A stretch of DNA of 64,000 nucleotides from Rugamonas apoptosis (GTDB taxonomy: Bacteria > Pseudomonadota > Gammaproteobacteria > Burkholderiales > Burkholderiaceae_D): positions 62,001 to 126,000 of the forward strand of contig NZ_JACEZU010000003.1 in assembly GCF_014042355.1 (NCBI RefSeq). The letters run 5' to 3'. The notes beneath the pieces are model-generated. The model saw nothing but the letters and a program-made list of their open reading frames with translations, was not told the DNA's origin and did no database searches. This document shows, in pieces, positions 24,302 through 33,254 of the stretch (positions within the stretch are counted from its first letter, which is position 1; every line of letters starts with the position of its first letter). A program made the translations under genes and the position numbers.

Positions 24302-25579
24302 ATGCCCAAGATTGACGCACCACCCAGCAAGTCCGCCCGCCGCGCCGGCGCCACCGTATCGCGCCGGGCATCCCGCGCAGCGGCGCCCAAGCCCCGTATT
24401 GGTCTGGCGCTGGCTGGCGGTGGACCGCTGGCCGCCGTGTACGAGATCGGCGCGCTGGCCGCGCTGGAAGAGGCGGTCGAAGGGCTGGACCTGAACCAAG
24501 CCAAGATTTATGTGGGTGTGAGCGCGGGCGGCATCATCGCCGCCGGCCTGGCCAATGGCGTCACGCCGCACCAGATGTGCAGGTTGTTTATTGAAAGCGA
24601 TGTGGACGCCGTCGATGGCGCCATCCTGTTTAAACCGGAAACGCTGCTGCGTCCGGCGTTGCGGGAGTTCGGCAAGCGCGTGAGCGCCGCGCCTGGTCTG
24701 TTCGCGGGTGCGCTGTTCCATTACGTGAGCCGGCGCGGTACGCTGGCCTCGTCGTTCGAACGCATGAAGGAATTGCTGCCGGCTGGTTTCTTCTCGGGCG
24801 ACGCGATCGGTGATTTCCTGGCCGCCACCTTTTCCCAGGCTGGCCGCAGCAACGACTTCCGCAAGCTGCGCCGCAAGCTGGTAATCGTGGCCACCGACCT
24901 GGACACGGGCAAGGCCGTCCGTTTCGGCACGCCGGGCTGGGACAGCACGCCGATCTCGGTGGCCGTGCAAGCCAGTTCCGCCGTGCCTGGCCTGTTTCCG
25001 CCGGTGGAGGTGGATGGCCACCATTTTGTGGACGGCGCGCTGCGCAAGACCATGCACGCCTCGATCGCGCTGGAAGAGGGCGTGGACCTGCTGCTGTGCG
25101 TGAATCCCATCGTGCCGTACAACGCGCGCTTCCAGGCGGGCGCGCGCAAGCTGGCCAATGGCGGTTTGCTCGATGTGTTGTCGCAGACGCTGCGCTCGAT
25201 CCTGCATTCGCGATTGGAGACGGGCCTGGCCAGTTACCAGATCAGCCATCCGGATGTCGACATCCTGCTGTTCCAGCCCAGCGAGGATGACGCGGAGCTG
25301 TTTTTCACCAACATTTTCAGCTACAACAACCGGCGCAGGATGTGCGAGCAAGCCTATCAGAACACCCGCATGATGTTGTGGGAACAACGCGAACAACTGG
25401 CGCCGCGCCTGGCGCGTCACGGCATGCGCCTCAAGTTGTCCGTGCTGAGCGACACCAGCCTGACCCTGGTGAGCCAGAAACCGGCGCGCAGGGCCACCAC
25501 GCGGCTGGACAATGTACTCAACGACCTTGAACGGTATTTAAAAGTAGTCCATGGCCATCCAACGCACGGCAGTTTCTAA
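24302..25579 (+). CDS. Patatin-like phospholipase
   Basis: 425-residue lipid acyl hydrolase. It has a Gly-rich oxyanion loop LALAGGGPLAAVYEIG near 35, Ser nucleophile in GVSAG near 73 and catalytic Asp in VDGAL near 245 (DGA motif). The first 30 residues are basic (SKSARRAGATVSRRASR), which may aid membrane or granule binding. No signal peptide. It lies between the phasin and a TetR gene. Hydrolysis of phospholipid or storage lipid is plausible. A TetR regulator begins 53 bp after its stop and may control it. Confidence 0.9.
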   Translation: MPKIDAPPSKSARRAGATVSRRASRAAAPKPRIGLALAGGGPLAAVYEIGALAALEEAVEGLDLNQAKIYVGVSAGGIIAAGLANGVTPHQMCRLFIESDVDAVDGAILFKPETLLRPALREFGKRVSAAPGLFAGALFHYVSRRGTLASSFERMKELLPAGFFSGDAIGDFLAATFSQAGRSNDFRKLRRKLVIVATDLDTGKAVRFGTPGWDSTPISVAVQASSAVPGLFPPVEVDGHHFVDGALRKTMHASIALEEGVDLLLCVNPIVPYNARFQAGARKLANGGLLDVLSQTLRSILHSRLETGLASYQISHPDVDILLFQPSEDDAELFFTNIFSYNNRRRMCEQAYQNTRMMLWEQREQLAPRLARHGMRLKLSVLSDTSLTLVSQKPARRATTRLDNVLNDLERYLKVVHGHPTHGSF

Positions 25580-25631
25580 ATTGGCAGCTTCGGTGTTATG
25601 CTTGCAGGAGAATAAAGAGAGATCGCCTGCT

Positions 25632-26297
25632 ATGCTACAAAAAGCTCCCCGCCGCACCCGAGAACGCATCCTGGAATTATCCCTGCGCTTATTTAACGAA
25701 TTTGGCGAACCGAATATCACGACCACCGTGATAGCCGAGGAGATGAATATCTCGCCGGGAAATCTGTACTACCACTTCCGCAACAAGGACGACATCGTCA
25801 ATTCGATCTTCGCGCAATTCGAGGCGGAAATCGAACGCATTCTGACGGTGCCCGATGGCCGCCGCTCGAATATCGAGGACGTGTGGCTGTATCTGCACCT
25901 GATGTTTGAATTGATCTGGCGTTACCGGTTCTTTTACCGCGACCTGAATGACCTGTTGTCGCGCAACCGCAAGCTGGAACTGCATTTCAAGCAGATCCTG
26001 GCGCACAAGATCAAGGTGGCCAAGCAGCTGTGCGAAGACTTGCGCAGCGAACAGTCGATGGAGGCGAGCGACGTGGCCATCGACGCCATGGCCACCAATA
26101 TGGTGGTGGTGGCCACTTATTGGCTGTCCTACGAATACGTGCGCAATCCCCGTAAATACACGGAGCAGCAATCGATGGCGGACGCGCTGGCGCGCGGCTG
26201 CTACCAGGTGTTGTCGCAGATCGGCCCTTACCTGCGCGGTGAAACCAGCGTGCTGTTCCAGAAGTTGTCTGAAGAATATTTGAAAAAGTTGAAATAA
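25632..26297 (+). CDS. TetR family transcriptional regulator
   Basis: 221 residues. HTH region: RTRERILELSLRLFNEFGEPN, then TTTVIAEEMNISPGNLYYHFRNKDDIV. The C-domain contains a TetR_C-like part (FELIWRYRFFYRDLNDLLSRN) found in regulators near lipid and PHA genes. ATG 25632 is preferred to 25551, which would overlap the patatin gene and add 27 residues without homology, although only a weak AGAGAG precedes it. Its neighbours (patatin, phasin, acyl-CoA reductase-like) suggest a lipid-linked ligand, which is inference. Confidence 0.86.
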   Translation: MLQKAPRRTRERILELSLRLFNEFGEPNITTTVIAEEMNISPGNLYYHFRNKDDIVNSIFAQFEAEIERILTVPDGRRSNIEDVWLYLHLMFELIWRYRFFYRDLNDLLSRNRKLELHFKQILAHKIKVAKQLCEDLRSEQSMEASDVAIDAMATNMVVVATYWLSYEYVRNPRKYTEQQSMADALARGCYQVLSQIGPYLRGETSVLFQKLSEEYLKKLK

Positions 26298-26325
26298 CCA
26301 ATTGAAATAACTCTCGGAGAAAACT

Positions 26326-27099
26326 ATGGCATGGAGTAAATTCCCGCATCCCGACGATGCTTATGTGTACACGGCGGCCAGCCTGAAGAAGGCCTGGCCC
26401 CGCCTGCACGTGGGCGATGCGGAACCGTTCCCGAAAGACGCGCGCCTGGTCGAGGCGTGGATCGCCTTCCATGCGGGCGATTTCGAGCGCGCCACCAAGC
26501 TGGGCCTGGATGTCGGTGTGGATGGTTACTCCGTGGCGCACAAGGCCACCTGCATGTACGCCACCTATCTGGAAAAGAACGAGAAGAAAAAGATCGCCAC
26601 CTTCGAGGAAGTGGCCGAGCGCTGCGAGCGCCAGCAGCAGGAGCAGCCCGACAACGCGGCCGGTTACTACTGGCATGCTTATGCGCTGGGCCGCTACGCC
26701 CAGGGCATCTCCGTGGTCAAGGCGCTGGCCCAGGGCGTGGGCGCCAAGGTCAAGCACAGCCTGGATATGACCCTCAAGCTGGCCCCCAAACATGCGGATG
26801 CGCACATCGCGCTGGGCGCCTATCACAGCGAGATCATCGACAAGGTGGGCGCCATGATCGGCGGCCTGACCTATGGCGTGAAGAAGGAAGAGGGCTACAA
26901 GCACTTCAAGCAGTCGCTGGAACTTAATCCCGACTCGGCCATCGCCCGCATCGAGTATGCTAACGCCTTGGTCATGCTCGACGGCAAAAAGAAGATGGAC
27001 GAAGCCGTCGCCCTGTACGAGGCTGCGGCCGGCTGCGAACCGCGCGATGCGATGGAACGGCTGGACGTGGAATTGGCGAAAGAAGAATTAGAGGATTAA
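26326..27099 (+). CDS. TPR-containing protein of unknown function
   Basis: 257 residues, no signal or membrane segment. Tetratricopeptide-like helix pairs are visible (AWIAFHAGDFERATKLG; YYWHAYALGRYAQG; HADAHIALGAYHSE; GYKHFKQSLELNPDSAIARIEYANALVML), so it is likely a protein-interaction scaffold. CTCGGAGA sits 7 bp before the ATG. It is 28 bp after the TetR gene and 6 bp before the LOG gene, so probably one transcript. No specific function is recognised. Confidence 0.8.
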   Translation: MAWSKFPHPDDAYVYTAASLKKAWPRLHVGDAEPFPKDARLVEAWIAFHAGDFERATKLGLDVGVDGYSVAHKATCMYATYLEKNEKKKIATFEEVAERCERQQQEQPDNAAGYYWHAYALGRYAQGISVVKALAQGVGAKVKHSLDMTLKLAPKHADAHIALGAYHSEIIDKVGAMIGGLTYGVKKEEGYKHFKQSLELNPDSAIARIEYANALVMLDGKKKMDEAVALYEAAAGCEPRDAMERLDVELAKEELED

Positions 27100-27105
27100 T
27101 CCGCT

Positions 27106-27660
27106 GTGACGAAAGCGATCTGTGTGTACTGCGGCGCCAACCCCGGCGCCAGCCCCCGTTATGCGGACGCGGCCCGCGCGCTGGGCCGCGCGCTGGTGGA
27201 AGACAATATCGCGCTGGTGTACGGCGGCGGCAATGTGGGCCTGATGGGCATCATCGCCGACGAAGTGCTGCGCCTGGGCGGCGATGTCACCGGCGTGATC
27301 CCGACCGCGCTGATGGAGCGCGAAGTGGGCCACATGGGATTGACGCGCCAATTCATCGTCAAGGACATGCACGAGCGCAAAGCCATGATGGCCAAGCTGG
27401 CCGATGGCTTCATCGCCATGCCCGGCGGCATGGGCACGCTGGAGGAATTGTTCGAGATGTTGACCTGGTCGCAGCTGGGCATCCATGCCAAGCCGGTCGG
27501 CCTGCTCAACGTGGACGGCTTCTATGACAGCCTGATGGGCTTCATCGGCCATGCCAGCGGCGAAGGTTTCATCCGCCCGCAGCACGCGGCCCTGATGATG
27601 GTGGAGTCCGATCCACAAGCGCTGGTGCAACGCCTGCGCTCACGCCCTGCCGAGGTTTAA
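27106..27660 (+). CDS. LOG family nucleotide phosphoribohydrolase (TIGR00730-type)
   Basis: 184 residues with the Rossmann-like LOG fold: YCGANPG at the start, VYGGGNVGLMG, and the diagnostic PGGMGTLEEL motif near residue 105. Enzymes of this family hydrolyse N6-modified or plain AMP to base and ribose 5-phosphate (cytokinin riboside monophosphate phosphoribohydrolase). GTG 27106 is the only sensible start, 6 bp after the TPR gene stop. It converges with the metallopeptidase gene and overlaps it by 4 bp. Confidence 0.9.
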   Translation: MTKAICVYCGANPGASPRYADAARALGRALVEDNIALVYGGGNVGLMGIIADEVLRLGGDVTGVIPTALMEREVGHMGLTRQFIVKDMHERKAMMAKLADGFIAMPGGMGTLEELFEMLTWSQLGIHAKPVGLLNVDGFYDSLMGFIGHASGEGFIRPQHAALMMVESDPQALVQRLRSRPAEV

Positions 27661-28166
27661 GACCAGAGCCGCTGGCCCGCCGTATCGAGCTGGGTCAGGT
27701 ACAGCCGCAAGTCGAACTCGTACTGGTGGTAGTTCGGTTCCATGTAGGTGCACAGCTTGTAGAACGCCTTGTCGTGCTGCTTTTCCTTCACGTGCGCCAG
27801 TTCATGGACGGCGATCATGCGCAGGAATTCCAGCGGCACTTCCTTGAACACGGTGGCCACACGGATCTCGTGCTTGGCCTTGAGCTTGCCACCCTGCACC
27901 CGCGAGATGGACGTGTGCAAGCCCAGCGCGTGGTTGATCACATGGATCTTGCTGTCGAACTCCACCTTGTTGATCGGCTCGGCGTTGCGCAAGTGTTCAG
28001 TTTTTAAATCCTGCACGTACTGGTACAGCGCCTTGTCGGTGCGGATGTCGTGCGCCTTCGGGTAGCGCTTGAGCAGCACTTCGCCCAGGCGGTTTTGCGC
28101 GACCAGCTGCGACACCTGTTGCTGGGTCTGTTCGGAATAGGCGCTGAGGTACTTGAGGGCGGACAT
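27657..28166 (-). CDS. YgjP-like zinc metallopeptidase (DUF45/M48-related)
   Basis: 169 residues with the zinc motif AVHELAHVKE (HELAH) near residue 117, followed by a YHQYEFDLR tail. The fold is that of SprT/YgjP-like minigluzincins. No signal peptide, so cytoplasmic. ATG 28166 (MSALKYL) is chosen; the ORF is open upstream to 28214 through a non-conserved stretch. Its physiological substrate is unknown. Confidence 0.82.
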   Translation of the reverse strand: MSALKYLSAYSEQTQQQVSQLVAQNRLGEVLLKRYPKAHDIRTDKALYQYVQDLKTEHLRNAEPINKVEFDSKIHVINHALGLHTSISRVQGGKLKAKHEIRVATVFKEVPLEFLRMIAVHELAHVKEKQHDKAFYKLCTYMEPNYHQYEFDLRLYLTQLDTAGQRLWS

Positions 28167-28281
28167 GATGGAAAGGCAAGAGCGAGCCGGGCAGGGGAGG
28201 CGGAAATATACCACAGCCGTTCAAAACGCCGTATGATGAGGCCGTGTCCCCGCTGCTCAGATTGCCCCGCTCTTTCTTCTC

Positions 28282-29142
28282 ATGCGTACCCACGTCAATT
28301 CCCTGGGCCTGCTGATCCATGGCGATCCCGTCATTCCCTTCGTCTATCCCGAACATATCGACCGCGCCAGCCTCGATGCGCTGCCGTCCCAGGCCGGCAT
28401 CTACATTTTCCGTGACGACGCTGGCGAGCCGCTGTATGTGGGCAAGAGTGTCAATATCCGCCAGCGCGTGCTGAGCCACCTGCGTACGCCCGAGGAAGGA
28501 CGGATGCTGCAATGCGCGCGCCGGGTGGATTTCGAATGCACGGGCGGTGAGATCGGTGCGCTGCTGCGCGAGTCGCAACTGATCAAGCAGTGGCAGCCGC
28601 CGTTCAACCAGAAACTGCGCGGCTTGCGCGAGATGTGCTCGCTGCGCATGGCGGGCGACCTGCCTGAGGTGGTCTTTTCCAGCGCGGTGGACTTCGCCCG
28701 CACGCCAGGTTTGTATGGCCTGTTCGGCACCCGCGCCAGCGCGTTGGAAACGCTGCGTAACGTGGCCGACAGCGCCGGCCTGTGCTGCGCCACGCTGCGG
28801 CTGGAAAAAGTGGCGCGCGGCCGGCCATGCTTCGCGCGCCAGCTGGGCCGTTGCGGCGGCGTCTGCGTCGGCGCCGAGAGCGCCCAGGTGCACGGCGAGC
28901 GGGTGCGGGCGGCGCTGGAGCCGCTGCATATCGCGCCGTGGCCGTTCGCGGGCGCCATCGGCATCGTCGAGCTGGCGGATGGGGTGCGGCAGGTGCATGT
29001 GGTCGATCACTGGTGCTACCTGGGGCCGCGTGCCAAGGGACGGCGCCGCGCCAGGCCCCCGCTGGCCCAGTTTGATTTCGACGTCTACCAGATCCTCGTC
29101 AGGCCGCTGTCGCAAGGTGGCTTGACGCTGGAACTGCCCTAG
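28282..29142 (+). CDS. cho: Excinuclease Cho (UvrC-like GIY-YIG endonuclease)
   Basis: 286 residues, close to E. coli Cho (295). The GIY-YIG nuclease domain is at about 35-115: AGIYIFRDDAGEPLYVGKS, then the catalytic Arg/Glu helix (ALLRESQLIKQW). A second part includes a Cys-rich patch (CFARQLGRCGGVCVG) as in UvrC/Cho. Cho makes the 3' incision in UvrAB-dependent excision repair, farther from the lesion than UvrC. It lacks the UvrC C-terminal RNase H and HhH domains, which fits Cho. Stand-alone gene; a LexA box was not seen in the 115-bp gap. Confidence 0.87.
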   Translation: MRTHVNSLGLLIHGDPVIPFVYPEHIDRASLDALPSQAGIYIFRDDAGEPLYVGKSVNIRQRVLSHLRTPEEGRMLQCARRVDFECTGGEIGALLRESQLIKQWQPPFNQKLRGLREMCSLRMAGDLPEVVFSSAVDFARTPGLYGLFGTRASALETLRNVADSAGLCCATLRLEKVARGRPCFARQLGRCGGVCVGAESAQVHGERVRAALEPLHIAPWPFAGAIGIVELADGVRQVHVVDHWCYLGPRAKGRRRARPPLAQFDFDVYQILVRPLSQGGLTLELP

Positions 29143-29217
29143 GCCTATTCCTGTTCCATGCCCGCTTTAAGCCGTAGGGCGTCTAGCCATTTCGGTGTAC
29201 AGCGGGAAACGATATTG

Positions 29218-29241
29218 CGCTATATAATCCCGTATATTGCG
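29218..29241 (+). promoter_or_regulatory. ModE-binding site upstream of modA
   Basis: CGCTATATA (29218-29226), 6 nt, TATATTGCG (29233-29241): matches the ModE box (CGCTATATA-N6-TATATAGCG) with one mismatch, 28 bp before the modA start. Molybdate-loaded ModE, encoded at the operon end, would repress modABCE here. Confidence 0.9.
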
Positions 29242-29269
29242 AAATTGGCCACCTTGGAAAGGAATAGGT

Positions 29270-30022
29270 ATGGTGCGGAGATTCAGTGTAGTTGCGGCGC
29301 TGCTGTTGCTGGCTGCGACCGGGACGGCTGGCGCAGCCGATATCACGGTGTCGGCGGCGGCCAGCCTGACCAATGCGTTCAAGGATATCGCCCAGGCTTA
29401 CCAGCAGGCCAACGTGGGCGACCGGGTGCAATTGAACTTCGGCGGCTCCGATGCGCTCGTGCAGCAGATCGCCAAGGGCGCGCCGGTGGACGTGTTGGCA
29501 TCGGCCGACCAGGAGGCGATGGACAAGGCCGAGAGCCAGCGATTGTTGCAGTTGGCGAGCCGCGTCAATTTCGCCAGCAACCGCGTGGTGCTGATCGTGC
29601 CGGCCAGCGGTGGGCCGGAGGTGCATGGCCTTGGTGATTTATTGCACTCAGGCGTCAAGCGCATCACGCTCGGCAATCCGGCCAGCGTGCCCATCGGCCG
29701 CTACGCCAAGCATGCGTTGGAACAGGCGCGGCTGTGGACGGACGTGGAGCCCAAGGCCATTTACGCCACCTCCGTGCGCCAGAGCCTGGATTACGTGGCG
29801 CGCGGCGAGGCGGACGCCGGTTTCGTCTACGCCACCGACGTGGCGGTCCAAAAGGACAAGGTGAAAGTGGTGGCCAACGTCGCCACCGATACGCCGGTCA
29901 GCTATCCGATCGCCGTGACGGCCGGCAGCACGGCGCCCGAGGCCGGACGCCGCTTCGTCACGTTCGTGCTGTCCCCGGTTGGGCAGGCTATTTTGGGCAA
30001 GTACGGTTTCGGCCGTCCTTGA
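29270..30022 (+). CDS. modA: Molybdate ABC transporter periplasmic binding protein
   Basis: 250 residues with signal peptide RRFSVVAALLLLAATGTAGA cleaved before ADITV. ModA features: VSAAASLTNAFKDIA at the beginning, NFGGSDALVQQI, and the late VATDTPVSYPIAV. It binds molybdate/tungstate and delivers it to ModB. ATG 29270 has AAAGGA at 29258-29263. First gene of modABCE. Confidence 0.93.
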   Translation: MVRRFSVVAALLLLAATGTAGAADITVSAAASLTNAFKDIAQAYQQANVGDRVQLNFGGSDALVQQIAKGAPVDVLASADQEAMDKAESQRLLQLASRVNFASNRVVLIVPASGGPEVHGLGDLLHSGVKRITLGNPASVPIGRYAKHALEQARLWTDVEPKAIYATSVRQSLDYVARGEADAGFVYATDVAVQKDKVKVVANVATDTPVSYPIAVTAGSTAPEAGRRFVTFVLSPVGQAILGKYGFGRP

Positions 30023-30034
30023 GCGCGCGCTGAC

Positions 30035-30712
30035 ATGATGGATAACCCGGCCTGGATCGCGCTCGCGCTGTCGCTCAAAGTGGCGGGCTGGGCCACGGCC
30101 ATCGATTTGCTGCTGGGCCTGGCGCTGGGCTATCTGCTGGCGCGCTGCCGCTTTCCCGGCCGCGAGTTGCTGGACGCCATGTTGACCTTGCCGATGGTGA
30201 TGCCGCCTACCGTGCTCGGCTATTACTTGCTGGTGCTGATCGGCCGTAACGGCTGGCTCGGCGGCTGGCTGCAGCGCAGCTTTGGCATCAACCTGATTTT
30301 TACCTGGCAGGCGGCCGTGATCGCGGCCGCCGTGGTGGCGTTCCCGCTGGTGCTCAAGGCGGCCCGCTCCGCGTTCGAAACGGTGGACCGCCAGCTGGAG
30401 CAGGCCGCCCATGTGCTCGGCGTGTCATCGTTCGGCGTGTTCCTGCGCGTGACCATGCCGCTGGCCTGGCGCGGCGTGCTGGCTGGCGCCTTGCTGGCGT
30501 TCGCCCGCTCCATGGGCGAGTTCGGCGCCACGCTGATGGTGGCCGGCAGCATCCCCGGCAAAACGCAGACGCTGTCCATCGCCGTGTACGAAGCCGTGCA
30601 GGCGGGGCAGGACGACAGCGCCAACGCCCTGGTGCTGGTCACTTCCGTCACCTGCATCGTGGTGCTGGTGCTGGCCAGCAAACTGACGCCCAAGCGTCTC
30701 GTGAACGATTGA
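30035..30712 (+). CDS. modB: Molybdate ABC transporter permease
   Basis: 225-residue inner-membrane permease with about five helices. The ATPase-coupling EAA loop is EQAAHVLGVSSFGVFLRVTMP near residues 118-138, and LPMVMPPTVLGYYLL is a conserved ModB helix. Starts 12 bp after modA. Confidence 0.93.
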   Translation: MMDNPAWIALALSLKVAGWATAIDLLLGLALGYLLARCRFPGRELLDAMLTLPMVMPPTVLGYYLLVLIGRNGWLGGWLQRSFGINLIFTWQAAVIAAAVVAFPLVLKAARSAFETVDRQLEQAAHVLGVSSFGVFLRVTMPLAWRGVLAGALLAFARSMGEFGATLMVAGSIPGKTQTLSIAVYEAVQAGQDDSANALVLVTSVTCIVVLVLASKLTPKRLVND

Positions 30713-30718
30713 ACCGCC

Positions 30719-31438
30719 ATGCAGATCCAGGTCGACATCCGTAAAACCCTGCGCTCGGGCAGCCGCACGTTCACGCTGGACGCGCAGTTCGCGTCGGACA
30801 GCCAGCGCATCGTCATCTATGGCCCATCGGGCGCCGGCAAGAGCCAGCTGATGAAAGCCGTGGCCGGGCTGATGACGCCGGACGCGGGCCGCATCGCGCT
30901 CGATGGCCGCTGCCTGTTCGACCGCGAGGGCGGCGTGGATCTGGCGCCGCAGCGGCGCCAGGTGGGCTATCTGTTCCAGGACTACGCGCTGTTCCCCCAT
31001 TTGAACGTGCGGCAGAATATCGCCTTTGGTTTGGCGCGCGGTTGGTTCAATCCGCGTGCGCGGGCCGACAGCGCGGCCGTGCGCTACTGGCTGCAAGCGT
31101 TCGAGCTGGAACATGTGGCGCACCAGTTTCCGCACGAATTGTCGGGTGGGCAGCGGCAGCGCGTGGCGCTGGCGCGGGCGCTGGTGGCTGATCCGCAAGC
31201 CTTGCTGCTGGATGAGCCGTTCGCGGCGCTGGACCCCAGCCTGCGCGCGCGCATGCGCTCGGAGTTGGACGCGCTGCAACGCCGGCTGGCCATCCCCATG
31301 ATTTTGATCACGCACGACCCGGACGACGCGCGCGCGTTCGGCGAGCATATCCTGCGCATGGAAGACGGCAGGATCACGCCGGTGCGCACTTTCGATTTTT
31401 CTGAGATGAACGATGGCACACGACAAACTGCAAGCTGA
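30719..31438 (+). CDS. modC: Molybdate ABC transporter ATPase without a TOBE/Mop domain
   Basis: 239 residues. Walker A GPSGAGKS near 35-42, Q-loop LFQDYALFPHL, signature LSGGQRQR, Walker B LLLDEPFAALD and switch His (ITHDPDD) are all intact. E. coli ModC is about 350 residues because of a C-terminal TOBE domain that binds molybdate. Here the protein ends after the ATPase core and the next gene, modE, starts inside its last 26 bp. Molybdate sensing by the transporter itself may therefore be absent or supplied in trans. Confidence 0.9.
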   Translation: MQIQVDIRKTLRSGSRTFTLDAQFASDSQRIVIYGPSGAGKSQLMKAVAGLMTPDAGRIALDGRCLFDREGGVDLAPQRRQVGYLFQDYALFPHLNVRQNIAFGLARGWFNPRARADSAAVRYWLQAFELEHVAHQFPHELSGGQRQRVALARALVADPQALLLDEPFAALDPSLRARMRSELDALQRRLAIPMILITHDPDDARAFGEHILRMEDGRITPVRTFDFSEMNDGTRQTAS

Positions 31439-32327
31439 ATCGCTGGCCTTCGCCGCGCCCGCCGAGGCGCACGACATGGGACAAGGCGTGGAGCAAGACA
31501 TGGAACAAGACCTCGCGCAAGGCATGGCGCCCGCGCTGGCGCTGGAAGGTGATGTATGGATGACGGTGGGCGGCGCGAAGCTGGGCGGCCCGGACCGGGT
31601 GGCGCTGTTGGCGGCCATCGCCGAGACGGGTTCCATCACGGGCGCGGCCAAGGCCGTCAAGATGAGCTACAAGGGCGCGTGGGACGCCATCGACGCCATG
31701 AACAACCTGGCCGGCGCCACGCTGGTCGAGCGCGTGGCCGGCGGCAAGGGCGGCGGTGGCACGCGGCTGACGGCGCGCGGCGCGCAACTGGTGGCCAATT
31801 TCCGCCAGATCGCGGCCGAACATGAAAAATTCATCGCTCACCTGAGCAGCCAGTCCCACGGCCTGGCCGACGATTTTTTATTGATACGGAAGATGCAGAT
31901 GCAAACCAGCGCACGTAACCAGTTCAGCGGCACCGTCATCGCCGTGCAGCGCGGCGCCGTGAATGATGAGGTGGTATTGGAAATCATGGGCGGCCAGCAG
32001 GTGGTGGCCACCATCACGCGCGACAGTTGCGACAGCCTGGGCTTGCAGGTGGGGACGGCCGCGTTCGCACTGGTCAAGGCTTCGTCCATCATCGTTATGA
32101 CGGACGCGAGCGGCGCGCGTTTGTCGGCCCGCAATCAGCTGGCCGGCACGGTGGTGCGCTTGCAGCCTGGCGCCGTCAATTCGGAAGTGAGCATCGCGCT
32201 GCCGGGCGGCGGCACCGTCGCCGCCATCATCACGCGCGACAGCGCCGATGCGCTGGGCCTGGCCGTGGGCGCGCCGGCCACGGCCATCTTCAAAGCCTCC
32301 AGCGTCATCCTCGGCACGGCCGGCTGA
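31413..32327 (+). CDS. modE: Molybdate-responsive regulator ModE with two Mop domains
   Basis: 304 residues. A poorly conserved acidic Met/Gln-rich leader of about 45 residues precedes the winged HTH (RVALLAAIAETGSITGAAKAVKMSYKGAWDAIDAMN). The two tandem Mop (TOBE) domains near 165-232 and 235-302 both begin SARNQ(F/L)(S/A)GTV and bind molybdate. With Mo bound, the dimer represses at the ModE box before modA. The leader is what overlaps modC by 26 bp in another frame. Having modE last in the operon and fused to di-Mop gives autogenous control. Confidence 0.92.
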   Translation: MAHDKLQAESLAFAAPAEAHDMGQGVEQDMEQDLAQGMAPALALEGDVWMTVGGAKLGGPDRVALLAAIAETGSITGAAKAVKMSYKGAWDAIDAMNNLAGATLVERVAGGKGGGGTRLTARGAQLVANFRQIAAEHEKFIAHLSSQSHGLADDFLLIRKMQMQTSARNQFSGTVIAVQRGAVNDEVVLEIMGGQQVVATITRDSCDSLGLQVGTAAFALVKASSIIVMTDASGARLSARNQLAGTVVRLQPGAVNSEVSIALPGGGTVAAIITRDSADALGLAVGAPATAIFKASSVILGTAG

Positions 32328-32347
32328 CGCATCACCACTGGGGGTGG

Positions 32348-33157
32348 CTAGACCTGGCCCCAAGGCAAGAACTTGGCGGGCGTGGTGCCCAGGGTGCGGC
32401 GGAACAGGGCGATGAAACTGCTCACGCTGTCATAGCCCAGGTTCATGGCCACCGTGGTCACGGATTCGCCCGCCGTCAGCAGTTCCATGCCTTTCTGCAG
32501 GCGCGCGATCTGGCGCCATTCCACCAGCGACATTCCGGTTTCATTGCGGAAGTGGCGCGTTACGCTGCGCCGCGACAGGCCGATGCGTTCCGCCCAGCCG
32601 TCGAGATCCGTTTCGTCGGCCGGGTTTTCCGCGATGCTGGTCGCCATGCTCAACAGGCGCGGGTGGCGCGGCATGATCAGGCGCAGCGGGTCCGGCTCGG
32701 CGCGGCCTATTTCATCGAGGAACACCATCATCAAACGGTGCTCGGCCGCGTCGGTGGGCGCGCCTTGCGGCCAGCCGCGCATGCGCTCGAACAGGGCGTG
32801 GGCCACGGGCGACAGGCGCAGCACCTGGGGCTGGGCCGGCAGCGCCTCGCACAGCGACGGCGCCAGGTGCAGCGTGTAACCGGCCAGGCCGGGGCGCAAC
32901 TTGCTGCCGTGGACGCTGGCGCCGTGCGCCATCTGCGGCGGCACCCAGCCCAGCCGTCCCGGCGGCAGCACGGTGCGATTGCCGCCCGCTTCCAGCACGA
33001 TCAATCCTTGCAGGGCGATGTACATCTGGCCTTCCGGATGACGGTGGACGTGTTTGCCGCTTTCTGTCCCGGACAGGTCGGCATGGGTGGGCATGAGCCG
33101 CATGGGAAAGTCGGCCGACAGCCGGCGTTCTTCAAAGGGAGGAGGGTGTAAATGCAT
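32348..33157 (-). CDS. AraC family regulator with N-terminal cupin
   Basis: 269 residues. Cupin sensor domain at about 20-110 (GKHVHRHPEGQMYIALQG; metal-type His residues). C-terminal AraC double HTH at 165-265: WAERIGLSRRSVTRHFRNETGMS and GYDSVSSFIALFRRTLGTTPAKF. Layout resembles NimR/YeaM-type regulators. Divergent from the IMPase-like gene (97 bp), its most likely local target. Confidence 0.88.
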   Translation of the reverse strand: MHLHPPPFEERRLSADFPMRLMPTHADLSGTESGKHVHRHPEGQMYIALQGLIVLEAGGNRTVLPPGRLGWVPPQMAHGASVHGSKLRPGLAGYTLHLAPSLCEALPAQPQVLRLSPVAHALFERMRGWPQGAPTDAAEHRLMMVFLDEIGRAEPDPLRLIMPRHPRLLSMATSIAENPADETDLDGWAERIGLSRRSVTRHFRNETGMSLVEWRQIARLQKGMELLTAGESVTTVAMNLGYDSVSSFIALFRRTLGTTPAKFLPWGQV

Positions 33158-33254
33158 ATTGTGGCCCGATCGCGTTATCTCTTGTCTGGCGCCAGTTAGC
33201 CGGACGACGGCGCTGCTGGCATGCTAGGACTTTCATTTATAGCAAGGATTTAAC

